Of a stretch of DNA of 64,000 nucleotides, positions 1 through 10,713 are shown in pieces. Numbering within the stretch: the first letter of the stretch is position 1; each line of letters begins with the position of its first letter. The position numbers and the translations under genes were made by a program. The notes under the pieces are model-generated. The model was given only the letters and a program-made list of their open reading frames with translations. It did not search any database and was not told where the DNA came from. Source of the stretch: Gliomastix tumulicola (Eukaryota; Ascomycota; Sordariomycetes; Hypocreales; Bionectriaceae); assembly GCA_001599755.1 (NCBI GenBank), contig BCHX01000004.1, positions 682,001 through 746,000 on the forward strand. The letters run 5' to 3'.

Positions 1-462
1 ACCCGTGTCTTGGGACATGGTGGGCGAGTTTCTGCTGTGAAATCGCTATGTGGCGGTGGATAAATGTAGGAAGCTCAAGTTAGGTCGGTTCGTGAGGGGA
101 AGGGACGATTTGCGGTGGTTTGCGACGGATTGTACGGTATCGTGTAGGACGAAGCTTTAGCTGGCGATGGAGGGGACCAAAGAGAAAGTGTTGCTTGGGC
201 AGAAAGTAAACAAAGGCAAATACGGCCCTTGATTGGCTGGAGAGCTCTCCTAAGTGGGTCGTGTCGTGGCGGGTCCTGATCCTCGCGCGAGCACGTGACT
301 CGATGGATCTTTGCTGGAGATTCAAGCTGGAGCCGGCACCCGTCATTCAGCTGCCTCGGCCCAAACCGGCCTCTATTTCCTGGCAGTCCCCAAGCCGAGA
401 CGACCTCCTCTTCATCCCCAATTCTCCTATGAAGTGAAGCCATCGCTGCAAAGTTTGCTACC
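1..462. other. Upstream region of PEX14
   Basis: No gene is recognised here. On the minus strand an ATG at 18-16 has a good fungal start context (CCACC before the ATG), so a divergent gene may begin here and leave the window after six codons, but that is too little to call. The rest is presumably the promoter and 5' leader of PEX14. Confidence 0.4.
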
Positions 463-1664
463 ATGGCGATCCGGGAGGATATCGTGTCCTCTGCGGTAAG
501 TACCCTCAAGCCTTTCTGTTGCTGGAACTGGTCACTAATCACGACGACAGGCCGCATGTCAGTCAACCCATCTACCCCAAGCCCACGAACATCGAAGCTG
601 ACCTCCTCCAGTCCTTCAAGATCCAAGCGTCGCATCATCCTCGGTCGAGAACCGCATCGCATTTCTCCGATCTAAGAACCTGACACAAGAAGAAATCGAC
701 GCGGCCATGTCGAGGGTTGGTGCAGGCCCGCCGCCGCCGCCTCCGGCACAATCAAGCCCAGTGCCTTACTCGGGCGCGCCGGCGCAATACTATCAGCAGT
801 ACCCTCCCCATGCGTGGCAGCCGCCTCCGTCGCCGCCTAGGCGGGATTGGCGGGACTGGTTCATCATGGCCACGGTTGTTGGTGGTGTGAGCTACGGTCT
901 CTACTCTCTGGGCAAGGTATGTCCTGGACATGTGATATGGCACTACAGCAAATCTGACAATTCTACAGCGCTACGTTATGCCCCTGGTGGCGCCCCCGAC
1001 CCCAGAGAAGCTGGAACAGGACAAGAAATCGATCGAGGAGCAGTTCGACCGCGCCTTCTCTCTCGTGGAGCAGCTCGCCAAGGACACCGAGACGCTCAAG
1101 GCTGCCGAGCAACAGAGAACAGAGAGGCTAGACACGACGCTATCTGAGCTAGAGACGATCATGTCCGAGCTTAAGACGGCCAACCGACGAAGAGAAGAGG
1201 ATGCCCAGCGCATCCGCGACGAGGTCCAGGCCCTCAAGGACGCCATCCCCAAGGCCCTCAACAACCAGAAGGATCAGGCCGACACCCGGCTGCGCGAGAT
1301 CAACACCGAGCTCACCAGCCTCAAGACCCTCGTGTCCCAGAGGATGACCGCCGCGCCGTCCGTGACCAACCCTCTGCGACCCGCCAGCGCCTTCTCCAGC
1401 TCGGCCTCAACGACTGCGGCCGCCCCTGCTGTTGGTAGCGCTTCCAGCACGACGACGCCGGAGCCCACCGCCCAGCAGCCCACGACGAGCTCGACGCCCA
1501 CGACGCCCGCTGAGACGCCGAAGCCTGTCACGAGCTTCGGACGGACGCTCAACGGTAACGCGAGCGGAAAGGCGTCCATTCCTGCTTGGCAGATGGCCCT
1601 AGCCAACCAGAAGGACAGCTCAAGCGAGGCCTCCAAGGAGAACGAGGCCGGCGCTGCGTCATGA
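463..1664 (+). CDS. PEX14: Peroxin-14, peroxisomal membrane docking protein
   Basis: Docking component of the peroxisomal import machinery: it receives the Pex5/Pex7 cargo receptors at the membrane together with Pex13 and Pex17. I place four exons at 463-495, 551-557, 612-916 and 969-1664, giving 346 residues. The family's N-terminal domain (about residues 5-46, with FLQDPSV and the KNLTQEEID helix) is present. After it come a proline-rich stretch (53-89), one membrane segment (about 96-113) and a long coiled coil (about 125-200), then a Ser/Thr/Ala-rich tail. Exon 2 is only 7 nt. It is needed because the frame preceding exon 3 hits a stop at 599-601, and only GCCGCAT joined to the TC of exon 3 gives the conserved Ala-Phe-Leu-Gln-Asp-Pro series. 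The flanking introns are 55 and 54 nt with good GT/AG ends and branch points (CTAAT, CTGAC). Gene identity is firm; the microexon is inferred. Confidence 0.93.
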
Positions 1665-2674
1665 GGGTAGTGGGTGGGATGCATGGGACTTTTTGCCTTT
1701 TTCGGATGTAATAATACAGCGTTAGGGAATTTCAATATGTGGCTTTTGCTATTTTGGACGATCATGTTACAACGTGGGACGAGGAGACGGTGTGACGGCA
1801 GCGCATGGGTTTCTCGAGACGGCGGTGGCTGCTGGTGATTGGCTCGGATACATGTAAAGGTCCGGCCTGTCGTGCAACCTGCAACTCGGGGCGCCATGCG
1901 TGCAATCATGGATGGACTGGGATCCTTCATGCCCATAGGGCGCTTGGTTTGGACAGCGACCGGCTGGGCAGAGGAGGCGACTGCGGACGATGGCCAAGGG
2001 CCGGCCTCGGCCTCGGCCTTGACGGAGGCGCCACTCCGCTCCGTGGATCTTCAGATTGGTCCGGAGGACTCGTCGAGCTCGCCTACGATGCCGTGTTCCC
2101 CCATTGCCGATATCAGGCCTAGGCCGCCTGCAACAGCTGAAATATTGACCAATATTCAATCCATTCTGATCTTGCAAAGTCGCCTTGAAGTTGATAGTAC
2201 CCGAGGATCCACAATCGATTCTTGTTTTAGACGAACCTAATTCCATCCCGTCATTTTCGCCTTTCCACGACATGCGTCTGTAGTGACATGTGAAGCCGAC
2301 TTAGGATTGGTAAACCCGATAGAAAAAAAAGGCAAGGGACAGGCGAATTGTGTCGGCTAGCTCAAGGGGTCTAGCATTTCATGCTCGCCTAAAACTCCTG
2401 ACTCGCCGATTTCCAACTTCAAACCTGTCCATCGCTGATCCTGCCTCCAAGGTCCTAGTCCTGACGTCTTCCACTCTAATTTTCCCCCACCATTCGAGAT
2501 GCCGAGGTTCCTTCTCCCACCAACACCACGACCATCACGATCACCTACTAATGCATTCTCACACTCCTACGAATGTTCCCTTTCTCATCTACACCTATGA
2601 GCCTCCTAATTGTAATTTTTGAGTAGCAGCACTTTCCCGCCTGGGGATAGAGCCTCGGGTGCACGACTCCCTCC
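1665..2674. other. Intergenic region between PEX14 and the hydrolase
   Basis: No supported gene. Short open frames on both strands (about 1767-2273) show no recognisable domain or splice structure. The first part is the PEX14 3' UTR. The stretch before 2675 is C/T-rich, as expected of the hydrolase leader. Confidence 0.5.
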
Positions 2675-4246
2675 ATGTCCTCTTCACCTTCCACAATGGC
2701 AGTCCCGGAGACGCCTGAAGCGCCGTCGCAAGCTCCCATAAAGGCCGAGTCCCAGAGCCTCAGGATGCTCTTTTTGCTCCTCCCGAGACTGCCTCTCATG
2801 GTCCGCGTCGCCGTCATGCACGTCCTGCGTCTGTCGGAGCCTGCCAAATACCTGGACCTCCGCTCGGCGCTCGTCGTGTCCGTCCTGCGCTCCATCTTGG
2901 AACCGTCGCCGTCAAAGGCGCGCTCCATCTCCTCGATACAGAGGCTTACGATCATGGATCCGGGCGTCAAGGGGAAGATCTGGGTCAGCACGTATACGTC
3001 GCTCGTACCTCCCGAGCTGGACGCCCGTGACGCTGTCCTGCAGGCCGTCAGAGACATGGCTGACCCGGATCTCCTCCCGCCGGGCGGCGGACTGCCCGAA
3101 ATCAACCTGGAGCTAGCCCCTGTCCAGGCCGAGTGGACGGGCTACCGCGCAGGCGCAACGTCTACCGAGGATCCTCTCCCGCCGCTCTCAGATCTCGAGC
3201 TATACCAGGAGATGATGAAGGAGACTAGCGAGCCGACAACGATCCTGTATCTCCATGGCGGCGCTTACTACCTCTGCGATCCGGCAACACATCGCCCTGC
3301 CACGAAGAAACTGGCCAAGTTGACAGGCGGTCGGTGCTATTCGGTCCGGTACCGCCTTGCGCCGCAGCATCCCTTCCCGGCAGCTCTGCTGGATGCTCTG
3401 GTGTCATATCTCACGCTGCTGTATCCTCCACCGGACGCATTCCATGAGCCTGTCAAACCTGAGAACATTGTCGTCGCCGGTGATAGGTAAGCGAACCTCA
3501 TCTCAAGGTGGATATGACGGGACTGACTGACGCCTTGTAGCGCTGGGGGCAACCTCGCTCTCGCATTAACGCAGCTCCTCCTCCAGTTCCAACGAAAGAA
3601 GACCTCCGTGCGGTGGTACGGCGAACCTCGCGAGCTCCCTCTCCCCGCCGCCGTGACCACCAACTCCCCCTGGCTCGACATGACGCAGAGCTCCCCCTCT
3701 TGGGACGGCGACTCCTCCGAGCCCTTCGACTACCTCCCCAAGCCCGAGACCATGGCCCGCGCCACCATCAAGAGCTGCTCCATCTGGCCGGCCGAGCCGC
3801 CGCGCCGGTCCCTCTACGTCGACGACGCCCTGGTAGCGCACCCGCTCGCCTCGGTCATCCTGGCTGCCAGTTGGGAGGCTGCACCGCCGATGTACATGTG
3901 CACGGGCTGGGAGATCCTTGCCACCGAGGACAAGTATCTTGCACGGCGGCTTCACGCGCAGGGCGTACCACTCGTGTTCGAGGAGTACGAGGCCATGCCT
4001 CACTGCTTTGCGCTCGTGCTGGGGCAGACGCCCGGGGCCGTGCGGTGCTTCGACGGATGGACTGGCTTTATTCGGCGGGTGATTTCCGGAGATGATGTAG
4101 TGTCGGAGGCGAAGACTGTGAGGGCGAGGACGCTGGAGGATGTTGAGTTGGAGTTTGGGGGGCTGAGCGATGTCTCCGAGGGGGAGATGAAGAGGAGGGT
4201 GCTGGAGAAGGCTGGATTCTTGGAGACGTCGAGTGCCAAGCTGTGA
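2675..4246 (+). CDS. Alpha/beta hydrolase, HSL/steryl-acetyl-hydrolase-like esterase
   Basis: Predicted serine esterase of the hormone-sensitive-lipase (alpha/beta hydrolase fold-3) family. There are two exons, 2675-3486 and 3541-4246, with a 54-nt intron that splits the catalytic serine codon (AG|C); the product has 505 residues. The oxyanion-hole motif HGGAYYL lies at 194-200 and the nucleophile elbow GDSAGG at 269-274 (Ser271). The acid residue is expected in the GWEIL..ED segment (393-401), and the histidine is in the MPHCF motif (His425). The hydrophobic N-terminal stretch at about 30-50 (LFLLLPRLPLMVRVAVM) could be a membrane anchor. An in-frame ATG seven codons downstream (2696) could also be the start. 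Substrate is unknown; fungal relatives deacetylate sterols or hydrolyse small esters. Confidence 0.88.
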
Positions 4247-4408
4247 GCTCCGGCCTTTGCATGTTTTTGGAGGCTGCGTGTGTTGGAGGGACTCTGTTTC
4301 ATGTAGCGAGATACCATGATGCCTGAAAGAACGTTTCAATCACGTTGAAAGACTGACGTGCAATGATTTGACTAATAGATGTGTCTATGATCTAGTAAAA
4401 AATCTTCT

Positions 4409-5444
4409 CTAGTCGACCTTCTGTCTCGGTTCCTGCGTCGCAAAATGTGATGGGAGGCCTCGCATGAAGTTTGTGATATTCTTCGCCTTGGCCACCAAAG
4501 GCTCGAAACAATCTCCCAGATCGCAATGCCACTCGGCGTCGCATTTGTCACGCAAACTCTCGACGATGCAGACAATGGTTTGCAAGGACTTTGTCTCGAA
4601 CGCCGAGCTGACTGGCCAGAGCTGGTTCTGGTCGAGGCTGGCGATGTACTGAACCACCAGTTCATCATGGAGCATCGGACCCTGCATACCCGTCTCGATG
4701 GCGCGCTTGAGCTCAGAGGACAGCTGGGAGAGTTTTGTCACCATCCTTAGATCTGCAAGGTGATTCGACGAGTCAGCGAGTCTGCGGCCTTGACCTGGAC
4801 ATATAAGAACGATGGGGGTTGCACGTACCCCGGATATAGAGTCCTGCGCTCGTGTGGACTTTCCGCTGGAACTTTTCGGACTGCTCTGCGTTTAGAGTGA
4901 AGGTTGCATTGACTGCGACGCGCTTAAGTAGACCGGCCTCTCGGAAAATGTGTGCAGCGACGGCCAGGCTTGCGTGGTCGTCAGCGTCGAAGACCATGTG
5001 TCGTCTTAACTCGATCCATCGATACATCCATCCGCCCAGGGCTCCCGTGAGATCGTATTTGTCACACTGCCTGGCCACAGTCTCAATAGCCCTAGCATCG
5101 AGGAGCCTGTGGCCTGGAAGGTTGATGTGATGTAGTTTGTGGAGGATGATCTCCATTGCCTCCACATTGTCGTCTCTGAGCGGGATCTCGGGGCAGCGGC
5201 CATCCTTGACTTGCTGGCCTTCTGCGTAGGTCGTCTTGAAGCGCGCCTCGAAGTATTTGGATGCGAGGATGAGGTGTCCTGAGTCGGCGAGGAACTTCTT
5301 GGTGCTTTGTTTCTCTGCGGTGGAAGGGCTGGAAATGACGAGGATCACATCGCCTTCGCGATCTAGATATATGAGCTCGTCGTTCGCGACTGTACCATCG
5401 ATGGTGGCATCGTCTCCATCTCCGTGCTTTCTTTTGGTTGACAT
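4409..5444 (-). CDS. BTB/POZ domain protein 1 of a tandem trio
   Basis: Two exons, complement(4829-5444) and complement(4409-4752), joined by a 76-nt phase-1 intron; 319 residues. Residues about 25-115 form a fungal-type BTB domain. It starts with the strand DREGDVILVISS, followed by a KFLADSGHLILASKYFEARF helix, as in proteins where BTB mediates dimerisation or cullin-3 recruitment. The second exon encodes a conserved module with an NQLWPVSSAFE..SL segment and a cysteine cluster (CDAEWHCDLGDCF) that recurs in the next two genes. It is divergently transcribed from BTB gene 2, sharing a 330-bp intergenic region. Biological role unknown. Confidence 0.82.
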
Positions 5445-5773
5445 AACGTAGATGAGTCGAGGTGAAGGTTAGATGTGGTGGATTGAGGGTCGCGCGAGGT
5501 CGTGAAGAAGGTGAGTTGAGGCCAATACACTTTGGAAGAGAAGTGAGCATGAAGAAAACCAACGGTGTGGGGGTCAAAACTTTCTGCACCTCTTCACCTC
5601 TACACTTCTCCAACCTTGCACTTCTTCAACTTTACACCTCTTCAACTCTACACCTCTTCAACTCACTACCTCCTCGTCTCTTCACCGCTTCACCTCTCCA
5701 CCTCTCCACCTCTCCGTCTCTACACTTCTTCAACTCGATCCTCCGTTCATATCAATCAAGACAGCCGTCAGCA
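5445..5773. promoter_or_regulatory. Shared divergent promoter with CT-rich tract
   Basis: Intergenic region between two head-to-head BTB genes. From about 5585 to 5745 the plus strand is almost purely C/T/A and built from degenerate CACCTCTTCAACTCT-like units. It directly precedes the start of BTB gene 2, as pyrimidine-rich leaders commonly do in filamentous fungi. Confidence 0.5.
5585..5745 (+). repeat. Degenerate CT-rich tandem repeat
   Basis: Imperfect tandem array of 8-15 nt units (ACCTCTTCAAC, CACCTCTCCAC) in the leader of BTB gene 2. A weaker pyrimidine-rich tract lies at about 7055-7150 before BTB gene 3. Confidence 0.7.
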
Positions 5774-6875
5774 ATGAACCTGCCCTCTGCTTCAGAAGAA
5801 TCGATGTTCAGGTCGGACACTCCGGACGGAATGGTCACGAAGCAAGAAGAAAACGAGACTCTCATCAAGCTCGCCCATGACGGCAACGCCGTCCTCATCG
5901 TCTCGTCCACCACACCATGCACCACCAACCCTCCTACCACTTCCTCCACTGCCAACCGACAGGCGTTTCTCGTATCGTCGGCCATCCTGGGACAAGCTTC
6001 CAGACTGTTCCGCCAATGGTTTGCTGGCGCCGGCGCGGTTCTTGAGAAGCGCGCCGACGGGGGTGATCAGCTTCGGCTTCAAGCTACCATCAGCCTACGT
6101 GCGATCGAAACAATCCTTCTCAAGCTGCACTATCATGACGCAGCTTCTCACGACCCCAAGACCCCTCAAGAACTCGAGGCCGTCATGAGAGAAGCCTCCA
6201 AGCTCACCTGCACCCGCGCTCTCAGCCCCTGGATCCGAGACTGGGTTTCGGAGATCCCGACAGCGACAAACCTCACGGAACAAAAGGCGTTTATCATGGC
6301 CGCGCACTTCTCGGAAGATCAGAAGCTCATCGAAGCAATGGTGGCCCGCGCTGCTTGGGGCGCCACGAAGAAGGAGTGGGAAGCATTCGAGCAGAAGTCC
6401 AAGGAAAAGATGCCGCCCTCGCTCCTCCGTATGTTCTCGCGTCTTTGCCTACTCCTACTAAGTAGGCAGCTTGACGGAAGACTGACCGTCACTTTCAGGA
6501 TCCATTTTCAATCATATAGAGCGATACTCGAATCAGTTGGCGTTTGTCATACAGGAGGCCGAGAGCGTGCTGCAGCAGGGAGGAAATTGGAAGACATGTG
6601 GCGGCGACACTCGGGTCGTCTTGTACTTCAACACACTGCGAAGATGCGATATCTGGCCGACGGCAAGTTGCCTCCAAGAACAAGACTTGGTGAGAGTGTC
6701 AAACGGACTCAAGATGATCGCGGACAAGTGGCAGCATCATCAATGCGACGGAAGGCGCTCGTGTCCGCTCCGGGGACAGATCAAGCAGGTCTCTGATAAG
6801 GTGTTTGGGTACATGCTGGAGGCGCAGGACTTGTGGCCTCGGATGCCGGCTATGAACTCTCTGGAGAATGCGTAG
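5774..6875 (+). CDS. BTB/POZ domain protein 2 of a tandem trio
   Basis: Two exons, 5774-6428 and 6499-6875, with a 70-nt phase-1 intron; 343 residues. The ATG at 5774 is the first after the pyrimidine-rich leader. The upstream open frame from 5462 translates that repeat tract and is not credible. The BTB-like region covers about residues 30-120 (NAVLIVSS, then FLVSSAILGQASRLFRQWF). It is more diverged than in its neighbours. The second exon carries the shared module (CDIWPTASCLQEQDL) and an HHQCDGRRSCPL cysteine motif. The intron position and phase match BTB genes 1 and 3, supporting descent by local duplication. Confidence 0.8.
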
Positions 6876-7274
6876 AAGTGCTATGGCGGGGGAGGGGNGC
6901 TACCAGTTTCTTTATCAAGTCAGGTCTAATTCGTCTCACTGCTAAGACAGTTCGTGAATTTGAAGTAGTGAAGCAATTTCAGTCGCCTCTTAGTTCCATT
7001 TGGTTCTCTTCATTTCTTTCTCGGACCTTCACCGCTGATCGGGCACATCGTCTTTTCCTTTCTTCTCACCTCCACCTCACTTACCCATCACCTCGCTTTC
7101 TACCCTTCCCTACTCCACCTCCTCTCCCCCAACTCACCTCTTCTTTCATTGTCATCTCTTCTACTTTACATAACCTCAGAGTGAGGTAAGTATCTACATC
7201 AGAACCACGAGCCGGCCCACTGCAAGCCTTACGTATCCATCGACGCCCGCGCAGAGCGCACACAAGCGATCACG
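6876..7274. other. Intergenic region between BTB genes 2 and 3
   Basis: Contains one ambiguous base (N) at 6898 just after the stop of BTB gene 2. A C/T-rich tract (about 7055-7150) precedes BTB gene 3. No gene seen. Confidence 0.5.
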
Positions 7275-8357
7275 ATGTCCTCGGAAAGGACTTGCGAGGA
7301 CGACAACAGCATCGATAGCAACAACACCATCATCGACATCGAAGGCGACGTTATTCTCGCTGTTAAAAGCTTAGGTCGTTGGCCAATGGAGTCCTCCGAA
7401 TTGATTGCGGAGAAGTTCCTCGTCAGCTCTAAGATGTTGAGCGTCGCCTCCTCTTGGTTCAGGCAGCGCTTCAAATCGGATACTTACCCAGCAGAGAGCT
7501 GGAACGAAGATATTCCTGAGATCGATCTGGTCGGATTCTCATTGGGTGCAGTGAGAATCATTCTCCAGAAGATTCACTTCGTTGACGTCCAAACGAGGGA
7601 TGAACTGAGTGAGGCCAACATTGAGACAATCGCGAAGCTGTGCGAGAAGTGGAATTGCACAGTGGCCCTCAGAACGTGGATGCGTTGCTTGATTGAGGGA
7701 CGCATGAGGCAACGCAAGCCAAGTAGCGAGGTCGATTTCATGGATTTCACCTCTCTGGCTGTTGCCGCTCAGCTCTTCGATGACCAGATACTCCTTCAGT
7801 CCATCGTTCTCGAGGCTGCCTTCATTTCCAACAAAAAAGACGGCGAGATGTTCCTGAAGCGTCTCATTGGGGAAACCTACGACGGGTCTCAAGCATATCA
7901 GATAGGTATTGTGAATCTCAAGTTTTCAGCTGCTTTGCTGCCAAACAAAGGTCGGATTGCTAACGGCACACCTCTCTTACGGTACATAGATTGGTTTTTA
8001 GAATGGTTCTCAAAGGTCGCAGACCAGTCGAACGCACTGAAGCTAGCCATCGAGCGCGGCGAACGGGTGGTGAGGATGGAGGACACGGTATCATCGTGTA
8101 ATGTCGAGCTTCGCCTCATAAACTACTTTGACCTCCTTGCGGCGAATGAGCTTTGGCCCACGACTTTGGCGCTGGAATCAATGTCACTCTGCGAGGCAAT
8201 CGACAAAGCCAGGGAATTGCCGTCTCAAAGCCACCACCAACACGACTGTCCACTCAGACGATGTCTGTCCGACCTAAAGCATGCCGCCAACGATATCGAG
8301 CGAGAAATTTCACAGATACACCGTCGGCCTCTGTCATTTCAGTTCCTCTATGTATGA
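7275..8357 (+). CDS. BTB/POZ domain protein 3 of a tandem trio
   Basis: Likely two exons, 7275-7905 and 7990-8357, giving 332 residues. The 84-nt segment 7906-7989 is a multiple of three without stops, so it can also be read through (360 residues). I treat it as an intron because it begins GTATTG, ends TACATAG, holds a GCTAAC branch point, and falls at the same phase-1 position as the intron in the two neighbouring paralogues. The BTB domain covers residues about 22-105 (EGDVILAVKS, KFLVSSKMLSVASSWFRQRF). The C-terminal module has NELWPTTLALESMSL and the HHQHDCPLRR cysteine motif. Function unknown. Confidence 0.83.
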   Translation: MSSERTCEDDNSIDSNNTIIDIEGDVILAVKSLGRWPMESSELIAEKFLVSSKMLSVASSWFRQRFKSDTYPAESWNEDIPEIDLVGFSLGAVRIILQKIHFVDVQTRDELSEANIETIAKLCEKWNCTVALRTWMRCLIEGRMRQRKPSSEVDFMDFTSLAVAAQLFDDQILLQSIVLEAAFISNKKDGEMFLKRLIGETYDGSQAYQIGIVNLKFSAALLPNKGRIANGTPLLRYIDWFLEWFSKVADQSNALKLAIERGERVVRMEDTVSSCNVELRLINYFDLLAANELWPTTLALESMSLCEAIDKARELPSQSHHQHDCPLRRCLSDLKHAANDIEREISQIHRRPLSFQFLYV

Positions 8358-8856
8358 AAATGATGAGCTTGGCCCTTTTATCAGGTCTCCCCGGCTTCTG
8401 ATCGAAAACTCTCGGGCTGTCCACTCAGCCCTCTTGTTTTCTTTCTTTTCCTCCTCACCTGGCCAGAGCATTTCGCCCTGCCGATTCAGAGAACAAACAT
8501 GCACATATGCTGGGGAATTTCTCTCGTGAGTAGATCACATTGCAGTGGAAGCTGCACTTCCTAGGGGTTATAGAACGGAAAATGGTGAACGGGATTGGAG
8601 TTGGGATGAGGCAACCTAGGATCATCGCCGACGAGCAAATTTGTCGTTATAAAGCCGACCAACGCCAAGGTCGCTGCATTCAATGAGGTTATGAAATTCA
8701 ATCAAAGTCTCCTACAACAATATCGTCGGAAATGCCGCCATACTCGCGCGTGCCTTCGTTCACATTCCATAACCAAAAGAGAATACCCGGGCGTATTTAC
8801 AGATCTGCTTCCTTTGCACAGTCTCCTCCTAAACCTGACTTCTTCCAGACTGCGAT
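8358..8856. other. Convergent intergenic region, BTB gene 3 / SDR
   Basis: Lies between the 3' ends of two convergent genes. No coding or RNA signal recognised. Confidence 0.5.
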
Positions 8857-9922
8857 TTACAAACCCTTTACTCCAACTTTGAGATACCACGGATCCTCGT
8901 CGATCTTCTGACGAATCTCGCCACTAGCCAGCTCATCGACGTCCCACTCACACCAGACGAGCCGCCCGTGGAGAAATTTGGCTGCAGGAGAAGCTGCCCA
9001 CACGGCAAACTGTCCAGGGAGATTCTCTGAGACAAAGGACAGACCATGTTAGCTGATTAATCGTAACATGCGTCGGGCTTGGACTTACCGTGTGTCCAGG
9101 ACAGGGTATCCTCAGTGTATCCCGACTTCTTAGCCGCCTCGGTGAAAACGGTGGAAGGGTGGAAGCTCAGAATTTGGAGCTGATCGACAGGAGTGTCTCT
9201 GGCGATCTGCTGGAGAACGCACGTGCAGGAGTTCTTCGTGAGCTGGTATCCGGGCATCTGCGGCGCGCTGTCCCACAGATGTGTGTCTCTTGATGAGATG
9301 TAGACGCAGCTCTGCAATTTCAACATTAGTCGCCGGTTCTCAAAACGACTCATGACGTTATGCTGGGTGCCGATGTGATGGGAGTGACGAACCTTTTGCT
9401 TGCTGTGTCCAGACTGCTTGTACAGCTTTTCGACCCAATAGATCGGCGCCCGGACATTGTTCTCGAAATCCTCCCACAGCCTGTCGGTGCCCTGCTCCAG
9501 CAGCGGCTGCAAGGCCGGCATGCCCACGGCACTCAGAATGAGAACATCCACCAACACACCCTCGGCGGCAAGCTCATCCCAGATCTTCTGAATCCCATCC
9601 TTCTTGAAAACGTCGCATGTCTTACCGGACACAGCAGTGCTGGGGTACGCATCGGCGAGAGCCTTGACGGACGCCTGCAGGACATCCAGGCGGCGAGCGA
9701 GGATGATGACGGCTGCAGCACCGGCGGCGCAGAAGTTTCGGGCTATGGCGTGGCCGATGCCGGCTGAGCCGCCGCAGACGAGGACAGTGCGGCCTTGCTG
9801 GGAGAGCTGGGGGAGGGACGGGTCGATGGCGGGGTAGGGCTTCTTGTGATGGGTCTGTCTGGTGTCAGTCTTGTACAATGTCGTCTGATTGCCGGGGTGC
9901 TTACGATATTCAGGGCGGCCAT
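8857..9922 (-). CDS. Short-chain dehydrogenase/reductase (SDR), classical type
   Basis: NAD(P)-dependent oxidoreductase. Four exons: complement(9905-9922), (9393-9854), (9089-9311) and (8857-9026); 290 residues. The first exon has only 18 nt (MAALNI), joined by a 50-nt intron. The nucleotide-binding motif GGSAGIG is at 34-40, the structural Asn in ENNVRAP follows the fourth strand, and the catalytic set is Ser166/167, Tyr182 and Lys186 (YQLTK). The middle intron (9312-9392, 81 nt) is stop-free and in frame. It is called an intron because its removal restores the compact ...SCVYISS strand preceding the active site. The last intron (9027-9088) brings in the C-terminal WYLKVGVKGL end. Divergent from a Zn2Cys6 regulator, so possibly its target. 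Substrate unknown. Confidence 0.87.
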
Positions 9923-10713
9923 TTTGAATGATGGTTTTGTTTGAAGACTAAGCAAAGGTGATAAATGAAGGATGCATGAGATATCAACTCAACCGTCTGG
10001 GATGTGCCTCGTATTTATAAGTGGTCTGACCAAGACAATGTGCTCTCATGCTTGATTGCTAATCCGTCAATATCAAGCTTCACGGCTATAAGCAAGGGGT
10101 CTCGTTTATTCACCCACGTGTGGTTAAGTGTCACATCTTCGCAAGAGCATCAGACGCAGGGGAGGCGATGTCTCCAGCCACTACAAGGAGTATCATCCAT
10201 GACTGTGCACCCTATTGATGATAAACTCAGTCCCTCTGCCCCTTCGAACTGCGCCTAGATCCTGAAGATGCAAAATTCGTTGACTCAGAGCCGTGTTCCG
10301 AAGACTCGTATCGTGTCGAGGCCGTTTATTTGTCTCGAATGGGAATAGTGTGCAGAGATCGGGCGTAGACAAGGATGACAGACGAGGGTACGTACCGCCC
10401 ACTCTCTCCACTCTCAACGACATGTGGGTGACGTCCCCTCGTCAGCTCGTCTCACCGTCTTTTGTCGGTCTTTGCGTTGTAAGCATGAGCTGGCAAGCGG
10501 TCTCCTGTCAGCTGTCTCGGGATACATTTCCCAGCCAAGATTGAGCATATGCACCCTACCTCAGGGTTCCCCGTGCTCCCCTGAAAACTACCCCCGCCAA
10601 TATTGGCCGTATCTTTCCTCATCTGTCGCTCCCAGCCTGGGCATGCTCCGCTCCTCCTTACGGAACTCTCGGCAAGCTGTACAGTGGGCGGGGGTTAGCT
10701 GCAGCTCTCCAAT
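9923..10713. promoter_or_regulatory. Divergent promoter region, SDR / Zn2Cys6 regulator
   Basis: A 791-bp shared upstream region. On the minus strand a TATAAATA box sits at 10019-10012, about 90 nt upstream of the SDR start codon. No uORF or RNA gene is recognised. Confidence 0.45.
10012..10019 (-). promoter_or_regulatory. TATA box of the SDR gene
   Basis: TATAAATA on the minus strand, 90 nt before the SDR ATG, a usual distance for a fungal core promoter. Confidence 0.5.

Noticed and set aside
1..18. Divergent gene start (ATG on the minus strand at 18)
   Set aside because: Good start context, but only six codons inside the window, so it cannot be supported.
5462..5773. Extension of BTB gene 2 upstream to 5462
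   Set aside because: Would translate the CT-rich tandem repeat. The ATG at 5774 starts the part similar to its paralogues.
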